DNA from: Paraglaciecola chathamensis S18K6
GTDB lineage: Bacteria; Pseudomonadota; Gammaproteobacteria; Enterobacterales; Alteromonadaceae
DNA: 64,000 nt
NCBI GenBank assembly: GCA_000314955.1
Contig: BAEM01000043.1
Location: 170,063-234,062, forward strand
Reading direction: 5' to 3'
In this document: one piece after another, positions 58,501 to 64,000 of the stretch
Position numbering within the stretch: the first letter of the stretch is position 1
Layout: the number at the start of each line of letters is the position of its first letter
Made by a program: the position numbers and the translations under genes
The notes under the pieces: generated by a model
Seen by the model: only the letters and a program-made list of their open reading frames with translations
What the model was told of the DNA's origin: nothing
Databases searched by the model: none

Positions 58501-58794
58501 GTAATCAACGCAGGTTGTGCTCGATTCAGAGCCATCACCCTGACATCGATTACCACCTTTGCTGGGGTGTTACCTATCATGTTTGAAACTAACCTTCAGG
58601 CTAGATTCGTTATCCCTATGGCGGTCGCACTAGGTTTTGCTGTTATGTACGCCACTATGGTCACCTTGGTGCTTGTGCCTTGTTTGTATCTAATACTTGA
58701 AGATATCAAGAGTCTATTCGTTGCATTATTTTCAGCTATCGGCCGACTCTTTAATCGAAAAAATGGTAAGCAAGAAGTAATAAAAAGTAGTTAA
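55585..58794 (+). CDS. RND efflux transporter, AcrB/MdtB-type permease
   Basis: Proton-driven inner membrane pump of 1069 residues with the duplicated layout: TM1, periplasmic loop, TM2-6, large loop, TM7-12. Features seen: VEESILIKIEESLKDI region, NNSVAANLMMIFIIIMGLFSYF (TM1), the TM4 relay GIVVDDAIVIGES, and a shorter, more HAE1-like than CusA-like length. No outer membrane factor follows; TolC at 29557 could complete the pump. AGGAGG lies right before the start codon. Confidence 0.93.
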   Translation: MSINDSAPRPDVPHQDPELPNPFEQKQTGLIAFFANNSVAANLMMIFIIIMGLFSYFTIQRQMFPNIEINYISISAVYRGASPQEIEESILIKIEESLKDITEIKRSTSRAFRGSGRVTLEIQENKELSDVLDKVKARVDSIATFPADMEPPDISQIEFQQDVIEMSLVGDLPITQLKPIAKKIEDELLQLNNISLVAVDAPEDEIAIEIKPDILRKYNLTLADVQQAIRNYSANISAGELRTDSGIVAVRVENQMYSGDEFRRIPIKISETGAKVYLGDVATIEDGFEEGQRYYKYSGVNAIYMSVKATKDQSTIPVSKTVKEYIEMRNKTLPSGLQLSILVDMTYYLNARLDMMLSNLFQGAILVAIMLTIFLRFRLAFWVMLGLPVCFLGAIMMMPLFGVTINILSLFAFIMVLGIVVDDAIVIGESAYSEIEERGGGTESVIRGAKRVATPATFGVLTTIAVFAPALFSTGPEGQFFYVIACVVILCLIFSLVESKLILPAHLAHMKFNPVKETSWRARFNKRFFGFVNGKYKRFVEKCTEWRWFVFCVFIAVLAISWGLVSANYVRMIPSPKVPHDFPGIKFEMNENVSDEAVINALVTIESMVIDVDKQIIDEYGSSMMRDIMVFNRGRTEGRVQVPLVDEDERHFDAFELARRWREQMPDIPGMKSITIIDDINGGGNDDGEFGYMLFGSDISTLNAAGREFISMLQQTDGLFDISSSIDPASKEVQMQLLPVAYDLGLNLADIARQVGASFYGGEAQRVIRGGDEVRVMVRYPKLTRERFAELKYAVITTPGGREVMLGDVVSLTEKPGINFIRREGGYRSVYVFGSIDEEEVEPNEVIATVDEKLLPLLKEKYPGVKTELGGTIEEQQAQQSQQMMFLVAGLIMVYILLAAPLKSYGQPLIIMSVIPFSLTGAIWGHFLFGIDLSMMSTFGIIAAAGVVINDSLVMTDFVNQQRAMGIRIKDAVINAGCARFRAITLTSITTFAGVLPIMFETNLQARFVIPMAVALGFAVMYATMVTLVLVPCLYLILEDIKSLFVALFSAIGRLFNRKNGKQEVIKSS

Positions 58795-58795
58795 T

Positions 58796-58845
58796 ACCAA
58801 TTCAATTAATTAACAACTTAGCGAAAATTTAATGGGATTGGTATA
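58796..58845. repeat. Inverted pair of the dispersed ATACCAAT motif
   Basis: AATACCAATTCAATTAATT at the left and AATTTAATGGGATTGGTATAA at the right are opposite copies of the motif seen at 26885 and 36447. They sit between the RND pump stop and its terminator. Confidence 0.6.
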
Positions 58846-58870
58846 ACTCAGACCTTATTAGAGCAATATG

Positions 58871-58897
58871 AAAAGCGCCTTCGGGCGCTTTTTTTTA
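58871..58897 (+). terminator. Terminator after the RND pump genes
   Basis: AAGCGCC, loop TTCG, GGCGCTT, then eight T residues. Confidence 0.9.
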
Positions 58898-59151
58898 TAT
58901 TGATAAATACGTTTAACACTGTGTTATACCAATGCGCATTAATAAACTCTCGCTGCGTGGTTAATTATTTATTGGAATTATTACCGTGCGATGGTTTTAA
59001 ACAAACGATTTTCTGTCCATACGATTATACTTTAGTGGATGATAGCACGGGCAAAATAACGTATATTTATTGACCACAGTTTTTAAAACGTCATGCTCAA
59101 AAGCATATTCCTTTGGCACCTCAATTTACTTATCGTTTTTGCGATAAGGGA
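58898..59151. other. Gap before the nSTAND regulator gene
   Basis: About 250 bases of AT-rich DNA including one more GTTATACCAAT copy at 58923-58933. No gene or RNA recognised; the promoter of the regulator should be here. Confidence 0.4.
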
Positions 59152-62100
59152 ATGGGTCACGAAAAGAACGTAAAATTGAATCGAATCACTCATATATTTT
59201 ATATCGGCGATTGGCAAGTCACCCCTAAGACAAACTGCCTACGCAGCGGTGAGATGGTAAAGCAGCTTGAACCTAAAGCCATGGATGTGCTGTTAGTACT
59301 ATGTCAGCAGCGTCATGAGCTTGGCCACGAGAGCGTCTTAAGTGCTGATGATATCGCAGACAAGTGTTGGGGCAGTGAAATTGGTGACAACCCAGTCCAC
59401 AAAGCCATTACCCAGCTTCGAAAAGCCTTTAGCGACAAACCCAGTAGCCCCAAATACATCGAAACGATACGTAAGCGCGGCTATCGTATCGTGGCCGAGC
59501 TCGATTTTCCCGATGATGATGCAATAAATGCTGATACGTCGAATACAAACGAATGGCGAGGTGGCTCGCCCTTTCCAGGGTTAAGCGCCTTTGAGCCTGA
59601 TGAAAGCGAGGTGTTTTTCGGTCGTAATGAGCAGGTCGCCACCTTGCTCACTCGGGTGTCACAGCTAGTGAGTGCGAAACAAGCTTTTTGCTTAATACTT
59701 GGGCCAAGTGGCGGCGGTAAATCTTCTTTGGTAAATGCTGGGGTCTTGCCTCGCCTGACCCATAAAAATGGCTACGATGGCATTGGTGTCATCAGCTTTA
59801 CCAGCCTAGATTTCGCTGATGTAGGCCAGTCTAGGCTCTTTGTCGATCTCGCCTCTTCAATACTCGATTGGGACGTAAACGATATTCCTGTGTTTGATGG
59901 CTTAAGTGCAGAAGCGCTCGCTAGCAAACTACAAACAGACTGTAATCAAGTACTAGCCCTATGCGAGGCCGCGCTGGATTCAATTGGCACGCCCAAAGAA
60001 GACAAGCTCGGCGCTACAACTTATCAATATGCTAAACCTCAACTCTTTCTGTTTATTGACCGTCTAGAAGTTTTACTTTCATCCCCGGCCTTCGCTGATG
60101 ATGAACGCAAAGTTTTTCTAAATACCATTGATACTTTGGCCAGTTCGGGCTGTATTTTAATCTTTAGTGCCTGTCGCAACGACTTTTATCCGTTAGTTGC
60201 TGCGCACCACAGTTTAATGCGAGGCAAAGACCAAGGCGCCCATTTTGATTTACTTCCGCCTTCTGCAAGTGAACTAAGCCAAATGATACGCTTGCCAGCA
60301 AAAGCTGCGAATTTAAGTTGGGCAAACGAACCCAATAGCACCACCTCTCTGGATGAGATTTTATGCCATGAAGCAGTAAATCACCCAGATGCCCTGCCCA
60401 TGTTGCAATACACTCTGCAAGAGCTGTACGAGCAGCGCAGCACTGATAACGAAATGCAGTACTCGGTATATCGTCAGTTAGGCGGGATCGAAGGCGCAAT
60501 CGGTAAAAAGGCCGAAGAGATTTTTCTTCAGCTCTCTAAAGATCAACAAGCACAACTGGAATACATACTCTCTTTACTCGTTACGTTAACCCCAGATGGT
60601 GAAAACATCACTAGTCGCGCAGCTCGTTGGTCACAATTAGACGAGAACCCGATCACACATTCAAGCCAACATGAATTTGTGCAGGCCATGATTGAGAGCC
60701 GTTTGTTTGTATCACACTTACAACACGGTGAACCCTGTTTCAGCTTGGCCCATGAAGCCTTGATACGAAAATGGGCAAGAGCCAGCAACTGGATAAACGA
60801 GCACAGAGACGCACTCAGGATCAAAAGCCAATTACAGCAATTAGCTGGTCGTTGGCAATTTGAGGATAGAAACAAAGCGTATCTACTCCCAGAGGGAAAA
60901 CCCTTATTAGAAGCGGTTAACCTGCAAAAAAGCGCCGTGTTTAAGCTTGATGAAGAAGAGTGTGCCTTAATCAACGCATCGCAAAAAAGTGGTAATGTAA
61001 AACGCTGGTTAAAACGCACCACCGTGACCTTACTTTGTGTGCTCACCTTTACCGCCCTGTTTATGAGCGTAAAAAGCCAACAGGCAGAAAATTTAGCCCA
61101 GCAAAAGCGCTTAGAAGCCGAAAGTCTATTAGGGTTTATGGTCGGTGAGTTCGCTGACAAACTGCGCAGTGTAAAGCGCATGGACTTGCTCGATGGTATT
61201 AGCAACAAGGCCTTAGAGTATTTTAGCCAACAAGATGAAGAGGTCGCAGAGTCAATTTTTCCGTCTTTAACCAGCACAGAGCAAAATTTTAAAACCCGCT
61301 TTCAGCATGCTCAAACCCTAGCTGCTATGGGTGAAGTGGCCTATTCGCGCAATAAAAACGATGAAGCCAAACAGGCCTTTGGAACAGCCCAAACGATTCT
61401 AGACAAACTATATAAAATACAACCCGAGAACAGCGAGCTTTTAAAAGCCCTAGGTGCGAACGCATTTTGGTTAGGGCAATTGGCCTCTGACAAGGCAGAA
61501 TTCACCTTAGCAAAGCCGCATTTCGAGGAATATCTGTCTTTTAGCAAATTGATGAATCAGCTAAAACCCAATAGTGATGACGCTAAACTTGAGCTTTCGT
61601 ATGCCTATCTAGCGATGGGGGCCGTTAGCAGTAAACTGCAAGATATGAGTGTCGCCAAAGAAGCGTTTGAAAAGGCGTTAGCGATTCAATATGAGCTAAC
61701 CGAAGATTTACCCCAAACTGACATGTCACAATCGGATATTGCAGATACCTTAGAGTGGTTAGCAGAAACAGAAGAGCAGTTAGGATACCTTGAACTAGCA
61801 GTTCAAACTCGTGAGAAAGTACAGCATATTATTAATAATTTATTAGAGTCCAATAGCGATAACGCTAACTTAATAGAAAGCCTTGCCTATTCCTACTTGA
61901 ATAACGCCAATGTTTTATATTACCTAGGACATTATGCAGCGGCAAATCAGGCTGCTCTATCAGCAAAAGCCAACTTAGATACACTGTTACGGCAAGACCC
62001 GTCGAATGAAATATGGCAACTTGACTTGCTGGGTGCTAATGCGTTAAATCTATATTTATCGTCCCTGACTCGCAGTGCGCCTTCAAACCAAAGCATTGCA

Positions 62101-62562
62101 TTGAGAGACTTCAAAAAAATATTAATGAGAGCGGAAAGACTCTTCTCGTCAATTCCTATCATCATCGAAGGCTATCAACTTAACGGTAATTGGGCGTTAG
62201 CCGCGCATGCGATTACATTGGCAACGCCAAAATTCGAACAGCTTTCAAAAGAACAATCTTCAAACCAGTTACTGTTGACCGCCTTAAGTAATGTTTATTT
62301 GTTAGCAGCAAAACAAGATGAGCACGCACAGAACCAGGTAGGTGCTGCATCTACCACCAATGCCACTAGCAATACCCATTCCGACAAACGCCAAGCCTGT
62401 CAGCTGGCAGTGAACTTGCTACAACCCATTGTGACTGATAACAGCAGCTACGAGGTATTGCTGCCCTATGTGCAAGCCCATGACTGCTTGAAACAGCAGG
62501 ATAAAGTTAGGCCGTTCATTGATAAATTAGCGCTAATGCAGATAAAGAATTATAGTTTTTAG
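59152..62562 (+). CDS. Membrane-spanning wHTH-nSTAND1-TPR regulator
   Basis: 1136 residues, a rare combination. Residues about 18-116 form an OmpR/CadC-type winged helix (LEPKAMDVLLVLCQQ, HKAITQLRKAF, IETIRKRGYRIVAEL). Residues about 140-560 are an nSTAND1 NTPase: FPGLSAFEPDESEVFFGRNE, Walker A GPSGGGKSS near 184, Walker B-like LFLFIDRLEVL near 297. A membrane span follows near 622-642, then LGFMVGEFADKLRSV and TPR-like helices to the end. The DNA-binding part is thus cytoplasmic and the TPR tail periplasmic. Start at 59152 (AAGGGA just upstream); an in-frame TTG at 59113 is an alternative. Confidence 0.88.
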   Translation: MGHEKNVKLNRITHIFYIGDWQVTPKTNCLRSGEMVKQLEPKAMDVLLVLCQQRHELGHESVLSADDIADKCWGSEIGDNPVHKAITQLRKAFSDKPSSPKYIETIRKRGYRIVAELDFPDDDAINADTSNTNEWRGGSPFPGLSAFEPDESEVFFGRNEQVATLLTRVSQLVSAKQAFCLILGPSGGGKSSLVNAGVLPRLTHKNGYDGIGVISFTSLDFADVGQSRLFVDLASSILDWDVNDIPVFDGLSAEALASKLQTDCNQVLALCEAALDSIGTPKEDKLGATTYQYAKPQLFLFIDRLEVLLSSPAFADDERKVFLNTIDTLASSGCILIFSACRNDFYPLVAAHHSLMRGKDQGAHFDLLPPSASELSQMIRLPAKAANLSWANEPNSTTSLDEILCHEAVNHPDALPMLQYTLQELYEQRSTDNEMQYSVYRQLGGIEGAIGKKAEEIFLQLSKDQQAQLEYILSLLVTLTPDGENITSRAARWSQLDENPITHSSQHEFVQAMIESRLFVSHLQHGEPCFSLAHEALIRKWARASNWINEHRDALRIKSQLQQLAGRWQFEDRNKAYLLPEGKPLLEAVNLQKSAVFKLDEEECALINASQKSGNVKRWLKRTTVTLLCVLTFTALFMSVKSQQAENLAQQKRLEAESLLGFMVGEFADKLRSVKRMDLLDGISNKALEYFSQQDEEVAESIFPSLTSTEQNFKTRFQHAQTLAAMGEVAYSRNKNDEAKQAFGTAQTILDKLYKIQPENSELLKALGANAFWLGQLASDKAEFTLAKPHFEEYLSFSKLMNQLKPNSDDAKLELSYAYLAMGAVSSKLQDMSVAKEAFEKALAIQYELTEDLPQTDMSQSDIADTLEWLAETEEQLGYLELAVQTREKVQHIINNLLESNSDNANLIESLAYSYLNNANVLYYLGHYAAANQAALSAKANLDTLLRQDPSNEIWQLDLLGANALNLYLSSLTRSAPSNQSIALRDFKKILMRAERLFSSIPIIIEGYQLNGNWALAAHAITLATPKFEQLSKEQSSNQLLLTALSNVYLLAAKQDEHAQNQVGAASTTNATSNTHSDKRQACQLAVNLLQPIVTDNSSYEVLLPYVQAHDCLKQQDKVRPFIDKLALMQIKNYSF

Positions 62563-62596
62563 CCCACCATAACGTTCAACCAAAAAGGAAGGAAAA

Positions 62597-62992
62597 ATGT
62601 TCCCACAAATAAAAAAAATAAAATCCCGAGTATTTACGAGTCAAGGATGCGAGCCCGTAGTACAGTTTTACGATAGCGAGCAAAAAAGCTGGGATGAAGA
62701 GATTGTGCTCGATTTTAACCGCTCGGGCATGGCGATATTCACTCTAGATACCGATGACAGTGCAGACCCTTATATCTTTTTTGGGGCCTTACAAAAAACC
62801 GAAGATGGCTGTAATCCAGATACTAATTGGGATTTTATGATAAACGGCGCCGGTAACATTATTTGTTTTAACAACGATTGCCAAAACGCCCAAGATATCT
62901 CGGTCAGATTGACCTTAATTCAGCGCGGCGACGATGAACTTGCCAACGCCATCATCAGCGCCGACCCGAAAATTAAAAATCGTCCTACTTAG
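62597..62992 (+). CDS. Small unknown protein in one unit with the nSTAND regulator
   Basis: 131 residues, no signal peptide, beta-rich by appearance (WDEEIVLDFNRSGMAIFTLDTD, NWDFMINGAGNIICFNNDCQ, DISVRLTLIQRGDDEL). Acidic, with four cysteines. The C-terminus ISADPKIKNRP recalls small proteins with a DPxIxNxP ending (the DP-EP family, by memory, unverified) often found near such regulators. Starts 34 bases after the regulator gene, with AAGGAAGG upstream of the ATG. Function unknown. Confidence 0.75.
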   Translation: MFPQIKKIKSRVFTSQGCEPVVQFYDSEQKSWDEEIVLDFNRSGMAIFTLDTDDSADPYIFFGALQKTEDGCNPDTNWDFMINGAGNIICFNNDCQNAQDISVRLTLIQRGDDELANAIISADPKIKNRPT

Positions 62993-63398
62993 TTTGTTGA
63001 TGTATTCAAGCTCAATACACAGTAGCTTGGCTATATTCACTGACTACTGATGAATAAAACGCCGAGCTCTCTATCAATGATCTATATAAGCGCTCTGCAT
63101 GAGCGATTACATAGTAGATTTGCAAAGAGCATCCGGCGTTTGTGTATTGGCTGTTCGAGAAGTAGCATGACATTGGGCATTCGGCTCTTTGCTTTTTCTT
63201 TTGGCAATGCCCCAACCTATTAGCACAACCACGACATTATCTTTAGTTACGCATTCACTCCACCGTGCCTTTGGGCTATCGTAATATTAAAAATCTAACA
63301 AGATAAAAGCCCCAACCCTCTAAGTGGGTAGCATATACATGGTGACATAATCCCCCCAACAAGCAGCATAGCTAATTTCAAATACTTAAATGGGATGC
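62993..63398. other. Gap before the hairpin repeat
   Basis: About 400 bases without a supported gene; small frames exist but have no ribosome sites. A GGTAGC...TGGTGACATAATCC segment near 63327-63352 faintly resembles the end of the repeat unit downstream and may be a decayed copy. Confidence 0.35.
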
Positions 63399-63680
63399 CC
63401 CGCAGCGCGGTTGTCGCATGGGGGTGAAAGCGGGGCTCTCAGGAACGCAGTTCCTGCCGCTTGAACGGGCAGCATGGATGCTGCACTGGAGGTAGCCCCA
63501 TGGATGGGTGACACCTAGCCGTTTATTACGTGAACCAGTATTGCATACCACTCGATGGGTGAAAACGGGGCTTTCTGGAGCACCGCTCCAGCCGTTTGAA
63601 CGACCGACATGGGTATCGGGCTGGACTCAGCTACAGGGAAGTATGACACCTAGCCGTCTACTACGTTTACAAGCTTTGAA
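63399..63680. repeat. Diverged 135-bp tandem repeat made of short covarying hairpins
   Basis: Two units offset by 135 bases. Shared linkers are GGGTGAAARCGGGGCTYTC, CCGYTTGAACG and TGACACCTAGCCGT. Hairpins at equivalent places: 63440-63456 and 63575-63591 (7-bp stem, 3-base loop, CAGGAAC/GTTCCTG against CTGGAGC/GCTCCAG); 63469-63484 and 63604-63619; 63497-63508 and 63632-63643; and 63400-63410 with 63538-63548. Stem bases differ between units yet pairing is mostly kept. A plus-strand frame runs over unit 2 but is probably not a gene. Confidence 0.8.
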
Positions 63681-63723
63681 ATGTGATTGTGGCTACAGTT
63701 GTTTTTTCTATGACGCAGAAACG

Positions 63724-63750
63724 AAAAAAGCCACCCGATTAAGGTGGCTT
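63724..63750 (-). terminator. Terminator of the rRNA operon
   Basis: GCCACC and GGTGGC pair around a short loop, and the minus strand continues into TTTTTT. It lies about 15 bases after the 3' end of the 5S gene. Confidence 0.88.
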
Positions 63751-63764
63751 CATTCTAAATGGGA

Positions 63765-63882
63765 GTCTGGCGGTGTGCTACTCTCGCATGGGGAAACCCC
63801 ATACTACCATCGCCGCTAATGCGTTTCACTTCTGAGTTCGAGATGGGATCAGGTGGGGCCGCATCGCTATGGCCGCCAGACA
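63765..63882 (-). rRNA. rrf: 5S ribosomal RNA
   Basis: On the minus strand the sequence begins TGTCTGGCGGCCATAGCG, contains CCCACCTGATCCCATCTCGA and GAAACGCATTAGCGGCGATG, and ends in CACACCGCCAGACT, which pairs with the 5' end. About 118 bases, a normal gammaproteobacterial 5S. The 23S and 16S genes should follow beyond the right edge of the window, since the operon is read leftwards. Confidence 0.97.
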
Positions 63883-64000
63883 TAAACTGTTATTTATCAA
63901 GCCTAAGCTTAATAAATCAATATGTAAAAGCTGATGCCGTTCCTGTTAAGGTCGGGCTGTAATCGTCGCTAAATCTCTTTAGTCTTACTCTTGATTCAAA
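63883..64000 (-). other. 23S-5S spacer (incomplete)
   Basis: AT-rich spacer upstream of the 5S gene on its strand. No tRNA gene and no 23S 3' end was recognised within these 118 bases. Confidence 0.55.

Noticed and set aside
60543..61277. 244-codon minus-strand frame inside the nSTAND regulator gene
   Set aside because: Antisense to a long gene with recognisable domains; its Ser/Cys-rich, low-complexity peptide is typical of a shadow frame.
63012..63215. 67-codon minus-strand frame after the small unknown gene
   Set aside because: No ribosome site and no recognisable protein features; within the gap before the repeat.
63399..63680. The hairpin repeat as a CRISPR array or integron attC series
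   Set aside because: No short identical repeats with unique spacers, and no attC-type R and L boxes or integrase; the units are 135 bases and their hairpins vary in sequence.
63508..63819. 103-codon plus-strand frame over repeat unit 2 and the 5S gene
   Set aside because: It runs across the hairpin repeat, the rRNA terminator and into the 5S gene. The repeated peptide MTPSRLLR simply reflects the DNA repeat.
63759..63962. 67-codon plus-strand frame
   Set aside because: Lies antisense to the 5S rRNA gene and its spacer.

Overview
The window is a stretch of chromosome from a marine gammaproteobacterium of the order Alteromonadales, most likely Alteromonadaceae of the Paraglaciecola/Glaciecola kind. 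This rests on gene content (Na+-NQR, FabV, RlmG, an EF-P beta-lysylation set, class I-like HMG-CoA reductase, a PrsT-type TPR lipoprotein), gene order (tolC diverging from nudF-yqiB-cpdA-yqiA-parE) and moderate AT richness. It was judged by eye, without database searches. The window opens inside an EF-G gene and closes in the spacer between a 5S rRNA gene and the rest of a minus-strand rRNA operon. Most of it is ordinary core genome; the accessory-looking parts are near 23 kb, 33-41 kb and 59-63.7 kb.

Region by region. 0-5.5 kb: 3' part of fusA, a secreted amidohydrolase, a secreted metallo-beta-lactamase-fold protein, a DUF1653 protein and dinB. 5.5-12.8 kb: nqrABCDEF with the flavin transferase apbE and iron-delivery factor nqrM, i.e. 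the sodium pump and two of its maturation factors. 13-20 kb: fabV, a Pmp3-type peptide, bolA, an AlkB-like dioxygenase, rlmG, a periplasmic cyclophilin, a GNAT enzyme, a membrane protein and a membrane diguanylate cyclase. 19.8-22.5 kb: epmA, efp and epmB, the whole first part of the EF-P lysine modification pathway. 22.5-24.9 kb: small unknown proteins, an SMR efflux protein behind an 18-bp tandem repeat, and a membrane-anchored unknown. 24.9-30.9 kb: the parE-nudF cluster and tolC.

31-41 kb: a COG2509 flavoprotein, fdxA, HMG-CoA reductase, a hotdog thioesterase, an iron alcohol dehydrogenase, a voltage-gated cation channel with an unusually acidic filter, trxC and a 913-residue TPR lipoprotein (PrsT-like). 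41-47.7 kb: deaD, cysG, a spermidine-synthase-like methyltransferase, fpr, a DoxX-like membrane protein and a HAD phosphatase. 47.8-50.4 kb: a tryptophan catabolism pair (kynA plus a kynureninase-like enzyme) diverging from an Lrp-family regulator, with two matching palindromes between them. 50.4-54.2 kb: an ATP-grasp enzyme, YggU, a small membrane protein, a DsrE-like protein and an M28 peptidase. 54.4-58.8 kb: an RND efflux adaptor and pump.

The end of the window is the most unusual part. A 1136-residue protein joins an OmpR/CadC-type DNA-binding domain, an nSTAND1 NTPase, one membrane span and a long TPR tail, and is followed by a small unknown protein. After that lies a diverged 135-bp tandem repeat whose units each contain a series of short hairpins. 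Stem bases differ between the two copies but pairing is largely kept. The repeat sits just downstream of the rRNA operon terminator and 5S gene.
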